Of a stretch of 64,000 bases of DNA, positions 17,108 to 26,343 are shown piece by piece. Origin of the DNA: DATLNF01 sp046590575 (GTDB lineage Bacteria > Actinomycetota > Actinomycetes > BP-191); contig JBKJUS010000165.1 in NCBI GenBank assembly GCA_046590575.1, positions 1 through 64,000 of the forward strand, written 5' to 3'. A program made the position numbers and the translations under genes. Position 1 is the stretch's first letter. Each line of letters starts with the position of its first letter. The notes beneath the pieces are model-generated. The model saw nothing but the letters and a program-made list of their open reading frames with translations, made no database searches and was not told the DNA's origin.

Positions 17108-20039
17108 CGATGCTCAGCGATCGCCCGCCCGCGGCCGGCGGCATCGACCCAGTCCTCACCGACCCAGACACCGGCGCGACATCGGTCGATGACGAAACGG
17201 CCGATCGCCCGGTCGGCATCATGCTCACCTGCGCCGCGGTGCTCCTCTCGTCTGCTGCGGCGGCGTGGATGCTCGCCGGGATCTTCCAAGGCGTGCTGCC
17301 CAAGGTGATGGCCTTGGCTGCCGCAGCGGCCGGTCCCGGCCTAGTTGCGGCGTCGTACCGGACGCGCCGTCCGGCAGTTGTGCAGTACCTCGCGCTGCCG
17401 CTGGCACTCGCCGCCGGCGCCGCGGTCGTCGTCCCCGCCACCACCGGCGGTTCGGCCAACTTGCCCAGCCTGGTCGTGGAGGCGGTGCGCGGGGGTGGGC
17501 TGAGCCAGCCGCCGGTGCCCTTCGAGCCGGGCTGGCGCTTTTTGCTCGTCGTACTCGTCTCCTTGCTCGGTGTCGGCGCGGCCGCGCTGACACCGCCCTC
17601 GACAAACCCCGACTCGGCATCGCGGTGCCTCTTCCGGTAGTCGTCGCGGCCGCCCTGGTGCAGCCGCCCAGCAGCGCCGTGACCGCCAGCATCGTGGCGA
17701 TGGTGCTGCTCGTTGCTGCGCTCGTGCTGTCCTCGGGTGCCCAGCTGATGCAGGACGGTTCCTCGTCGGGGGCGTTCGAGACGCGGCGGCTGCTTCGCGG
17801 TCTCGGTGGCCTGACAGTGCTGGCCGTGGCTCTCGGTGGGGTGAGTCAGGCTGGCTTCCTCTTCCCGGCGCAGCCGGCCGAGCGGGTCATCCCACCGAAG
17901 CGTCCGCAGGCGCAGCCACCGCTGTCCGACCGGGTGCTCTTCACAGTCGAGTCAGCCGATCCTGGACCCTGGCGATTCGGCGTCATCGACGTCTACGACG
18001 AGACCGCGTGGTTGCTCCCGCCGCTCGACCGTTCCCGGTTCGTCGCGGTGCCTGGGTCCGGCAGCCTCGCTGAAGCGGTCGCCGACCGCGCCGAGCGGCC
18101 GGACGACGGCCCCGCCGCGATTCCCGCGACGCCGACGGGGACGCGCACGCTGACGTTCGAGGTCGGCGACCTGCCCGGTCGCGTGCTGCCGACGGTCGAG
18201 GGTCAGATCACCGTCCGCGAGGACAGCGTCGACCTGGAGCTCGACCCGCGCACCCAGACCCTCCGATCAGGAAAGGGGCGGGCCGCCCTCGGCGGCAGCT
18301 ACACCGTCACCGCCGCGATCCCGCCCTCGGCGACGGACCTCGCTGCGATCTCGGCCGACCTTCCTCGCTCGCTCGATCCGTTCCTCGCGGCACCTGAGCC
18401 GCCGTCCGACGTCAGCGCGCTCCTGGCCGCAGCGCCCCAGGCGCCGTTCGAACGACTGCAGTTCGTCCGTAACGCGCTCTACGCCAAGGTCGTCGCCGCG
18501 GGGGAGGGCACTCCCATCGACGTCCCGCCCGCGCGCGTGGCGGAGCTGCTCAGCGGCGCCGAGGCGACTCCGTACGAGATCACGGCCGCGGAGGCGCTGC
18601 TCACCCGCTGGGCCGGGGTGCCTTCGCGCATCGGCTTCGGGTTCTACTCGGGCACCAGAACCGCCGATGGTGGCGCCTTCGAGGTGCACCCGCGGGACGG
18701 GGCCACCTGGCTCGAGGCCTACTTCGAGGGACCGGGCTGGATCACGATCGTCGGTCGACCACCGAGGGCGAAGGCGAGCACCGACCTCAATCAGAAGAAC
18801 CAGGACCCGCAGCTGCGAGCCAGCGAGGACCTCGCGCTCGTCGTGCGGGTGCCGGTCGAGCTGGCAAACCTGCGGCAGCTCTATGACGACATCCGTTTCT
18901 ACCTGCTCGTCTCGTTGCCATGGGTGCTACTTGTTGTGCTCGGGATCGTCTTCTACCCCGCCGCCTTGAAGGTCGTACGACGATGGCGCCGTCGCCGGTG
19001 GGCTCGTGACCGCGGTCTGCCGGCGCGGGTGCTCGTCACGTATGCCGAGATGCGTGACCGGCTGCGAGACGTCAACGCGCCTGACCCCTCAGCCACGCCG
19101 TTGGAGTTCGTGTCCTCCGTCGACTTCGACGAGGAGCACTGGGAGCTTGCCTGGCTGACGACGCGGGCACTGTGGGGCGACCTACGGCGCGACCTGCGGC
19201 TCGAAGACGTCGAGGCGGCCGAGGACATGGCTCGATCGGTGACCCAACGCGTGCTGCGCGCGCAGCGAAGCGTCCCGCGTGCCCTCGGGCAAGCGTCCCG
19301 AGTCTCCCTGCGCGACCCCTTCACTCGCGACGTTCCTAACGCGTGGCCATCCGGTGACCGCGCCCGACGCGTGCGTGCGCAGTCGCGCCGGGTCAGCCCC
19401 TTCCGCCTTGGTCGAGCTGTGCTCCCGGCCCTTCGGGCAATGACGCCCAGTCGTGTGCTGCGCATGCGTCGAGGTGCCCCAGGCAGCGCTGTGATGATCC
19501 TGCTGATCGTAGTGATGACCCTGGTCACCGGCTGCAGCGGCGGCTCGCCGGGGTCGGCCGCTCCGTCGCTGCCGGAGAACCTGGTGCCCGACGAGATCGG
19601 TGAGTTTCGGTTGCAGCGGGAGCCGACAGCGGAAGCGAAGTTCACCGAGGTCGGTGACGCCGCGCTCGTCACCGGGGGTCGCGTCTACACAGTCCGGCGG
19701 GACGGCGAAGTGCTCGGCTCACTGCAGGCGGCAACCTTCAAGGACTCGGTGCGGGGCAACCTGAAGAAGGTGCAGAAGGGCTTGCGGGCCAGCATCGGCA
19801 CGGGTGACTTCACGCTGCAGCGCATCGGCACCGAACCGGTCTACGTCCTGCAGCAGAACGAGTTGAAGATCCTGCTGTGGTTCCCGCCTGGAGGCGGCTA
19901 CTACGAGATGCTCGACGCCAGGCAGGGATTCGACGAAGCCGAGCGGGTCTTCCTGGCGATCTTGAACTTCCAGCGCGGCCGTCCGGTCGGGCTCGACGCC
20001 GACACCGCTGTCGTCGACATCCGCCGTGGAGGCGACTGA
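17104..20039 (+). pseudogene. TgpA-like transglutaminase-core protein, frameshifted and without catalytic residues
   Basis: The first part (17104-17640) carries the N-terminal membrane helices and ends in an unusual tail before TAG. The rest lies in the -1 frame and runs to 20039. The joined product has about 5-6 helices, a periplasmic transglutaminase-core region (TAAEALLTRWAGVPSRIGFGF, DGATWLEAYF), one further helix and a C-terminal cytoplasmic part (about 977 residues in all). Homology resumes in the -1 frame at ALDKPRLGIAVPL, so one base seems missing around 17586-17600. No Cys occurs in the transglutaminase region, and the His and Asp positions are also changed. The last 190 residues continue in frame into a lipoprotein-like segment. 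Confidence 0.7.
17586..17610 (+). other. frameshift site in the TgpA-like gene
   Basis: The reading frame changes here. In the first frame GCGCTGACACCG leads to TAG at 17638-17640. One base inserted near CTGACACC would read on as LT-x-ALDKPRLGIAVPL. The heptamer A AAC CCC (17604-17610) has the form of a -1 slippery site, but it lies after the point where the family-like sequence already follows the second frame. Confidence 0.6.
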
Positions 20040-20040
20040 C

Positions 20041-21129
20041 ATGTCCCGTCTGACGCGCGCCGCTGCGGCGCTCGCTCTCGCTGCACTTGTCGGGTGCTCT
20101 CCGCCGACGTCGGTGTCGGTCGGCGTGAAGGACCTCTCGACCGACATCGAGTTCAGCCGCGCTGACGCCACTCCCGTTCCGGTAGTTGCGCCGCCTCCGG
20201 TCACCGGAGTCCCTGGCTTCCCGATCGCACCGCTGCCGCCCAACGTGGTGCAGCCGGGCGGACCGGTCGTGGTAGCGCTGCCGCCTGACCTGCCGCCGCC
20301 AGCCCCGCTGCCGAACACCTGCCCGAAGGCGAGCCCGCTGGTGGCGGCGAAGAACGCGAACACCCCGCGACCTGGCGCGCCGCCGGTCGCCGCGTCCTAC
20401 CGCTATCGGCTCTCGGGGAGCTTCACGGTCACGGGTGCGCATCCGGCGAGCGGCGTCTACCCGGCGACGTCCGTGCGTGGGATCCGCGATGTTCAGGAGA
20501 TCGCCGGTGGAGGTGGCTACGAGTTCTTCATCAGCGACGACATGGGGATGGACGTCGGCTACACCGTCATCCCGGAGCAGCGAGCGGCACCGCAGAACCC
20601 AGTGGGCGTGGGGGAGCAGCCAACTCCGGTTGAAGCCGGCATCTATGTGAACGGGTTCACCTACCGGCGGGCGGACGGCACCACGCTGAGTCTGCGGCCA
20701 CAACCTTTCGTGATGATCGCCAAGCTGCCGCTCGCTCCCGGTGACAAGTGGCAGTCCAAGGGCGTCGACCCGGCCACTGGCGTCAGTGTCATCGTCAACG
20801 GCCAGACCGGGCTGGGGGAGGAGTTCTCCCCGAGCCGCGACCGGGTCGACGCGTGCGGCACGGTGCTCGACGCGACGTGGGTCGAATACACCGTGGACAC
20901 CACGCCGTTGACGGGTGCGACGGCTGACGAAGAGCCGCCATCATCCATCGTTGGCGGCGGTCTCGGGATCCAGTTCGTCGGCACGCGACTCGCCTTCGCC
21001 AACCAGTACGGCGGACTGCCCATCCACGAAGTGGTGCGCCTGGTCGGGGTGGACGGTGCCGACACCGTCGACATCACCCGCGAGGCAGTCATCCTGTCGG
21101 AACCAGCGCTTGCCGCGGCGCCCTCGTGA
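20041..21129 (+). CDS. lipoprotein of unknown function
   Basis: 362 residues. The N-terminus ALALAALVGC-SPP is a lipoprotein signal (Cys at about 20). A Pro-rich stretch (VVAPPPVTGVPGF, LPPDLPPPAPLP) follows, then a beta-rich domain from about 125 to the end. GGAGG about 8 bases upstream supports the ATG at 20041, one base after the preceding stop. I do not recognise a family. Its place between the TgpA-like gene and the solute-binding lipoprotein suggests a surface role in the same system. Confidence 0.7.
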   Translation: MSRLTRAAAALALAALVGCSPPTSVSVGVKDLSTDIEFSRADATPVPVVAPPPVTGVPGFPIAPLPPNVVQPGGPVVVALPPDLPPPAPLPNTCPKASPLVAAKNANTPRPGAPPVAASYRYRLSGSFTVTGAHPASGVYPATSVRGIRDVQEIAGGGGYEFFISDDMGMDVGYTVIPEQRAAPQNPVGVGEQPTPVEAGIYVNGFTYRRADGTTLSLRPQPFVMIAKLPLAPGDKWQSKGVDPATGVSVIVNGQTGLGEEFSPSRDRVDACGTVLDATWVEYTVDTTPLTGATADEEPPSSIVGGGLGIQFVGTRLAFANQYGGLPIHEVVRLVGVDGADTVDITREAVILSEPALAAAPS

Positions 21130-22826
21130 GCAAGCTGCCTTCCACAGAGCGGAGACGTCGTCGCGTATGTGTGGTGACTCTCGTCATGATCACCGCGAGT
21201 GGATGCTTCGGCGGCGCGACATCTGATCCCGCACCGATTCCCTCCTCGCTGCCGGGGGTGGCCGCTGGCGGTGAGCTGGTTGTCGGCATAGTCACTCCGG
21301 TTTCGATTGACCCCGCGCTGGTGACGCCCACCGATGTCGGCGGCACCACCGTCGTGCGCACGATGTGCGACTCACTGCTATCGCTGGACCCGGCAGAGTC
21401 GGTTCTGCGGCCGTCGATCGTTGAGTCCTGGCGAGTGCTGGAGGGGGGCGAGCGGATCGCGTTGCGGCTGCGGGACGATGTCCGTTTCTCCAATGGCGAT
21501 CGGTTGAGCGCGCAGGACGTTGCCGCGTCTCTTGCCCGCGTCGTCTCGCCGGACACTGTGTCGCCGGTGGCGAATCAGCTGGAGCGAATCCTCGGCTTCA
21601 CCGCACTTCGCGAGCGCAAGGTTGAGCGGGACGATCTCGCTGGGATCCAGGTCGTCAGCTCACGTGACCTCGAGCTGGTGATCTCCCCTCGGGACGCGCA
21701 GTACGTGAACCTGCTCGCGAGCACCCTCGCGGTGCCGGTCCCCCGCAAAGCGGCGGATGACGCAGCGTTCTCTGCGCGACCGATCTGCGCCGGGCCGTAT
21801 GTTCTGACGGCTCCCTGGCAAACTGGCGAGCCGACGATCATGCTCGAACGTTCGAGTCGGTACTTTTCCGGCAACACCGCCGTGACTCGCGGCGGTGCCG
21901 GCTGGGCCGACCGCATCATCTTCAAGCTCTACCCATCTCGGGAGAAGGCAGAGGAGGCCTTCCGACGCGGCGACGTCGACGTCGCCCCGCTGGCCAACGA
22001 CCGGCTCGCGGCGGCCGCCGCGATCCCGGGTGCAGCGATCGAGACGCGCCCTACCGGCACCCTGGAATACGTCGGACTGCCGACGACGACGGCGCCCTTT
22101 GACAACCCCGATGTACGCCGCGCGTTGAGCCAGGCGTTGGACCGCTCGCGGATCGCGAAAACGGTCTACGTGGGCGGCCGAGTGCCGGCCACGTCACTGC
22201 TGCCCACCAACCTGCCCGACCGGCTTGTCGACCACGGGGTGTGTGCCGGAGCGGCGCCTGTCGACGGTGATCGCGAAGCCGCCCGTCGGTCTCTGGCCAA
22301 GTCCGGGGTGTCGCTGGAAGGCGTCACCGTGCCGCTCTACTTCAACGATGAGTTTCGCAACCGAGCCCTGATGATCGAGGTGGCCGCGCAGTGGCGGTCC
22401 GCTTTCGGACTGCGCACCCGTTTGGTGCCGCTTCCATTCGACAGTTACGTCGGACGAGGAACCGGCGGCACCGGCTTCGATGGACCCTTTCGGCTCGCCT
22501 TCGCTGCGCCGTACCTCGACGCGGGGGAGTTCTTCGGTCCACTGTTCTCGACCGACGCGATCGGGACCGACAACTTCAGTCGGTTCTCCAGTCCGCGGTT
22601 CGACCGGGATCTCCGCCGAGAAGCGCGTCAGGCCATCGCCATCGAAGATCAACGGGCGGAGTACGCCGCGCTGCATCAGCTCTTGTGCACCCAGCTGCCG
22701 GTGATCCCGGTCGTGCTCGGCACGGCGAGTTACATCGTGCGGTCCAGCGTCGTGGCCTCGGCGACGGGGCGGGTGGTCGACAGGGCAACGGCGACACCAC
22801 TTCTCCGAGAGCTCTACCTCCGGTGA
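21126..22826 (+). CDS. ABC-type solute-binding lipoprotein, family 5 (oligopeptide/DppA-like)
   Basis: 566 residues. The lipobox is ITASGC (Cys at about 27). A family-5 solute-binding fold follows: GGELVVGIVTPVSIDPALV, then LRPSIVESWRVLEGGERIALRLRDDVRFSNGDRLSAQDVAASLARV, and NPDVRRALSQALDRSRI. The GTG start overlaps the previous stop (GTGA). The family binds peptides, nickel or oligosaccharides, but no cognate DppBCDF permease is in the window, so it may work with an unlinked transporter or as a sensor. Confidence 0.85.
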   Translation: MSKLPSTERRRRRVCVVTLVMITASGCFGGATSDPAPIPSSLPGVAAGGELVVGIVTPVSIDPALVTPTDVGGTTVVRTMCDSLLSLDPAESVLRPSIVESWRVLEGGERIALRLRDDVRFSNGDRLSAQDVAASLARVVSPDTVSPVANQLERILGFTALRERKVERDDLAGIQVVSSRDLELVISPRDAQYVNLLASTLAVPVPRKAADDAAFSARPICAGPYVLTAPWQTGEPTIMLERSSRYFSGNTAVTRGGAGWADRIIFKLYPSREKAEEAFRRGDVDVAPLANDRLAAAAAIPGAAIETRPTGTLEYVGLPTTTAPFDNPDVRRALSQALDRSRIAKTVYVGGRVPATSLLPTNLPDRLVDHGVCAGAAPVDGDREAARRSLAKSGVSLEGVTVPLYFNDEFRNRALMIEVAAQWRSAFGLRTRLVPLPFDSYVGRGTGGTGFDGPFRLAFAAPYLDAGEFFGPLFSTDAIGTDNFSRFSSPRFDRDLRREARQAIAIEDQRAEYAALHQLLCTQLPVIPVVLGTASYIVRSSVVASATGRVVDRATATPLLRELYLR

Positions 22827-23416
22827 TGCTGACGCCAGCGCGCGCGAGCGTCCTCTGCGCTCTCCTCGGCCTGGTGAGCGTTGCCTGCGAGTCCGGTCGT
22901 CCGTCGTCGGCGACCCTGCTCGCGGACGTCGTACTGACATCTATCGCCGATCCCGGCTTTGTGGATGAGGTTGCGGCGACCGGGCCCATGCCGCTCGACA
23001 CGGCGGCCAAGGCCACGACGGTGCGAGCCGACGTGCTCGGTGACTATCTGGGAGAGCAGGGCTACGACGGGGGATTCGCCCGAGTCCTGACCCGCGGCGA
23101 GGAGTTCGTCACGCTGCTCGCCTATGACCTCGCCGATGAGGCGGGCGCAGAGGGACTGGTCGACCTCGTCCTCAGCGAGCTGACCGGGTCGCTGGCCTTT
23201 CGACCGTTCGACGATCCGGCGGTGCCAGGCAGCCGCGGATTCACCCTGACCAGCGATGTAGGCGGCAAGGTGCGGTTCTGCGTCGGTGAGTGGTTCGCGC
23301 ATCGCTCACATGCCTACGCCGTCACCCGCTGCGCTCCCTTCGTCCTGTCCGTGCCGGCCGTCACGTCGATTGCGCTCGCCCAGTACCGTCGGGTCGTCGA
23401 GAAAGACCTCGCATGA
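22826..23416 (+). CDS. small lipoprotein of unknown function
   Basis: 196 residues with a lipobox at LVSVAC (Cys at about 20) and a compact alpha/beta remainder containing two Cys late in the chain (RFCVGEW, TRCAPF) that could form a disulfide. It starts in a TGATG overlap with the solute-binding gene and ends in an ATGA overlap with the isomerase gene. No family is recognised. It is the third lipoprotein in a row in this operon. Confidence 0.65.
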   Translation: MLTPARASVLCALLGLVSVACESGRPSSATLLADVVLTSIADPGFVDEVAATGPMPLDTAAKATTVRADVLGDYLGEQGYDGGFARVLTRGEEFVTLLAYDLADEAGAEGLVDLVLSELTGSLAFRPFDDPAVPGSRGFTLTSDVGGKVRFCVGEWFAHRSHAYAVTRCAPFVLSVPAVTSIALAQYRRVVEKDLA

Positions 23417-25224
23417 CGCGCTCCCGTCCCGCCGGCGACATCGCTCTGATGCACCGCACCGGGCGGCGCTCCTCCTATGACAAGGCTCCGGTTGTCGCGG
23501 TCGGTGACCGCATGGAGTGCGCGGTCGGCTGGGCAGAAATCGCCGGTCGGCTGACCTCGGGTGGCCCATCCACGATTGTCGTCGAGACCTACCCGGGCGT
23601 GCGCGAGGAGGATCTCGACGCTCTGGTCGCAGAGCTCGGCGCGAACCTGGTGATTCGCGCGGAGTCCGCCCTCCGCCCGTCCGCCGCGATCGACCAGTTG
23701 ATTGCCGCCGACCTCACCGACGACCCGGTCTTCGGCAGGCTGAGCAGTCTCACCCTGCTCGACCTCTTCGATCCGAGCGCACTTGCGGACCTGCGAGCCA
23801 GCGCTCGGGTCGGCCAGGGCCGCGTTGTCGTGGTCGGCGTAGGTGCTTCGTTCATCGTCGACGACGCAGATGATGCTGGCGCGCAGGAGGGCACCACGGT
23901 CGTTGTGTACGCCGACCTGCCCCGCCGCGAGCTCACCTTGCGCCAGCAGTCGGGAGCGATCGGCAACCTCGGCGCCGACAACGCGGGCGAGCGGGCGTCG
24001 GTGAAGTACAAGCGGGCGTTCTTCGTCGACTGGCGCCTCGCCGATCGGCACAAGCAGGCGCTGTGGCCGAGCGTGCGCTTCGTCCTCGACACCGTGCATG
24101 CCGACCAGCCCAAGATGGTCGCCGCCGCGGCGATGTTCCGCGGCCTCGAGTTGACGACCACCCGGCCGTTTCGGGTCGTCCCGTGGTTCGAGCCGGCGCC
24201 GTGGGGCGGCGACTGGATGAAGGAGGTCTGTGACCTCCCGCGCGACACGGTCAACTTCGGCTGGTGCTTCGACTGCGTGCCGGAAGAGAACTCCCTGCTG
24301 CTCGGCTTCGGCGACGCCGTCTTCGAGGTGCCATCGGCGAACCTCGTCTTCCACTGTCCCGTGGACCTGCTCGGTGCCGATGTGGCAGACCGGTTCGAGG
24401 GTGAGTTCCCGATCCGCTTCGACTTCCTCGACACCATGGGCGGCGGCAACCTCTCGCTGCAGGTGCATCCGCTGACCAGTTATATCCGGGAGCACTTCGG
24501 GCTCACCTTCACCCAGGATGAGTCCTACTACATGCTCGATGCCGACGAGGGCGCGGCGGTTTACCTGGGGCTGCGCACCGGTATCGACCGACACGCGATG
24601 GTGCAGGACCTTCGCTCTGCCCAGGAGGGCGGGCCGGCCTTCGACACCGACAGCTATGTCAACAAGTGGCCCGCTGCCCGGCATGACCACTTCCTCATCC
24701 CGGCCGGCACAGTGCACTGCTCGGGAGCAGGCGCCATGGTGCTGGAGATCAGCGCAACGCCGTACATCTTCACGTTCAAGCTGTGGGACTGGGATCGCCT
24801 CGGGTTGGACGGCCGGCCTCGCCCGGTGCACCTCGATCACGGGGCGAGCAACATCCAGTGGCAACGCGACACCGACTACGCGATCGCAAAGCTCATCAAC
24901 CGCCTGACGCCGATCGGGGAGGGCGAAGGCTGGCGGGCCGAACGCACCGGGCTGCACGAGGCGGAGTTCATCGACACGCACCGGCACTGGTTCACCGGCA
25001 TCGTGGATCACGACACGTCAGGCGGGGTGAACGTCCTCAACCTGGTCCAGGGCGACGAGGTCGTGATCGAGTCACCCGATGGTGCTTTCGCGCCGTTCGT
25101 CGTGCACTACGCCGAGACATTCATCGTGCCGGCGGCCGTCGGGCGCTACACGATCCGTCCGCACGGTTCGGCCGAGGGCACTGAGTGCGCGACGATCAAG
25201 GCCTTCGTCCGCTCTGCCGAGTAG
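23413..25224 (+). CDS. manA: class I mannose-6-phosphate isomerase, long form
   Basis: 603 residues. The C-terminal cupin part has the zinc-site motifs LSLQVHPL (Q and H near 348-350), DESYYMLDA (E) and FLIPAGTVHCSG (H). PWGGDW near 255 matches the ManA entry motif. It interconverts mannose-6-phosphate and fructose-6-phosphate. The first 200-odd residues form an extra region with alternating beta strands and helices, seen in the long (about 590-residue) forms; I cannot assign it a function. It closes the 14746-25224 operon and would link a phosphorylated hexose to glycolysis. Confidence 0.82.
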   Translation: MTRSRPAGDIALMHRTGRRSSYDKAPVVAVGDRMECAVGWAEIAGRLTSGGPSTIVVETYPGVREEDLDALVAELGANLVIRAESALRPSAAIDQLIAADLTDDPVFGRLSSLTLLDLFDPSALADLRASARVGQGRVVVVGVGASFIVDDADDAGAQEGTTVVVYADLPRRELTLRQQSGAIGNLGADNAGERASVKYKRAFFVDWRLADRHKQALWPSVRFVLDTVHADQPKMVAAAAMFRGLELTTTRPFRVVPWFEPAPWGGDWMKEVCDLPRDTVNFGWCFDCVPEENSLLLGFGDAVFEVPSANLVFHCPVDLLGADVADRFEGEFPIRFDFLDTMGGGNLSLQVHPLTSYIREHFGLTFTQDESYYMLDADEGAAVYLGLRTGIDRHAMVQDLRSAQEGGPAFDTDSYVNKWPAARHDHFLIPAGTVHCSGAGAMVLEISATPYIFTFKLWDWDRLGLDGRPRPVHLDHGASNIQWQRDTDYAIAKLINRLTPIGEGEGWRAERTGLHEAEFIDTHRHWFTGIVDHDTSGGVNVLNLVQGDEVVIESPDGAFAPFVVHYAETFIVPAAVGRYTIRPHGSAEGTECATIKAFVRSAE

Positions 25225-25250
25225 CGCCCGGACCTAGGGGCGGCTACCTG
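25218..25250. terminator. imperfect inverted repeat between convergent operons
   Basis: GTAGCGCCC and GGGCGGCTAC flank a short loop at the isomerase stop, with one extra base in the right arm. It lies between the ends of convergent genes and could serve both. There is no T-run. Confidence 0.3.
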
Positions 25251-25251
25251 C

Positions 25252-26343
25252 TCAGATGACGCGGAGGATCGACTCGGCCCACATCGCTCCAGCGGCTCGC
25301 TGACCGGCGGCGGCGAAGTGCCCGCCGCGGGAGAACGGCGCACGGTGGACACCTATCTCGCGCAGGGTGTCGGTGTCTGGCCCCGGGCGGAAGCCGGGCT
25401 CCGACCAGAGGAGCTCAACGGCGTCGCGAACGTCTGTGCCCGCCTCGAACGGGCGAAGGTTCGTCGGGTGGTACGTCGACTTGGCCGGCAGCCACGGGCG
25501 GTCCAGTCCGGTGACCTCGGCCACCCCCTCGCGAAGAGTGCGCAGCCGCTCTCGGTAGACAGGACCCGGAGTCTCGTCATGAGCGTCGGACTCACCTTGC
25601 TGCCACAGCACCGCTCTGACGTCTCCGGCCAGCCGGACGGCGTCGCAGATGTTGCTGAAGAGCTGGCTGCCGCGCCGCCAGTGCTCGATCCGGGTGCCGC
25701 CGACGGCGACGTGCACGAAGCCGACCGGTATGCCGAGCTCGGCGAGGAGCGCATCGCCGACCGACGGCCAGATGCTGCCTTGAAATGGGGAGTGCGGGCC
25801 GTGGGGGAATCCGAGGTCAAGGTCGGCGAGCATCGCCATCAGCTCCCGCGTCGTCTCGGCGTCGACGCGATCCACAATGTGCGGCTGCGGGTCGTGCGCG
25901 ATGCGCCAGCCGTCGTGCTCCGGAGAGGTCGCCGTCACCCGGCCGAGTGGATCGGCGACAGTGGTCACCTCCTCGTGACAGGAAGCGGCGTAGGACTGGC
26001 CGGCGACGACGAAGACCTCACCGATGGCGACCGGCTCCACTGACCCGGTCGCCACGACCACCCCGCCGGACAGCAGCCGCAGCTCCACCCGGAACCAGCC
26101 TCCCGAGGCGACCACCGCAGAGGCCCGGCAGACCTCGGCGACGGTCTCCAGAGTCGCGCCGACCCACTCGGTGCCGGTGCCGAACGACTCCGAGAGCGCC
26201 ACGGTGCGGAGCTCGGCGGCGTCCACCCCCGCCGGCACCTCGGAGGCGTCGACGACGAGCCGCCCGGCGCCGAGGCCGGGCGACGTCGTACGACGCTGCA
26301 GGACCTGGAGCGGTCGGGGGTGCGTCAGGTGCAGCTCAGTCAT
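25252..26343 (-). CDS. sialate O-acetylesterase-like (SASA) carbohydrate esterase
   Basis: 363 residues with SASA-type SGNH-like motifs: VVAGQSYAAS (Ser in GQS, family block 1), VAVGGTRIEHW (block with oxyanion Gly) and LWQQGESDAHDE (the WQQGE block). A candidate catalytic His follows in GVHRAPFSRGGHF. The family removes O-acetyl groups from sialic acids or xylan-type glycans. No signal peptide is present, so it would act inside the cell on imported sugar. It overlaps the secreted DUF4185-like gene by 4 bases and ends the glycosidase operon. Confidence 0.75.
   Translation of the reverse strand: MTELHLTHPRPLQVLQRRTTSPGLGAGRLVVDASEVPAGVDAAELRTVALSESFGTGTEWVGATLETVAEVCRASAVVASGGWFRVELRLLSGGVVVATGSVEPVAIGEVFVVAGQSYAASCHEEVTTVADPLGRVTATSPEHDGWRIAHDPQPHIVDRVDAETTRELMAMLADLDLGFPHGPHSPFQGSIWPSVGDALLAELGIPVGFVHVAVGGTRIEHWRRGSQLFSNICDAVRLAGDVRAVLWQQGESDAHDETPGPVYRERLRTLREGVAEVTGLDRPWLPAKSTYHPTNLRPFEAGTDVRDAVELLWSEPGFRPGPDTDTLREIGVHRAPFSRGGHFAAAGQRAAGAMWAESILRVI

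Noticed and set aside
17604..17610. A AAC CCC as a programmed -1 frameshift signal
   Set aside because: Family-like sequence in the second frame already begins upstream of it, so slippage here would not restore the expected protein; a missing base is the simpler reading.
23314..25011. 565-codon minus-strand frame opposite the mannose-6-phosphate isomerase
   Set aside because: Antisense shadow; the plus-strand frame has all isomerase motifs.
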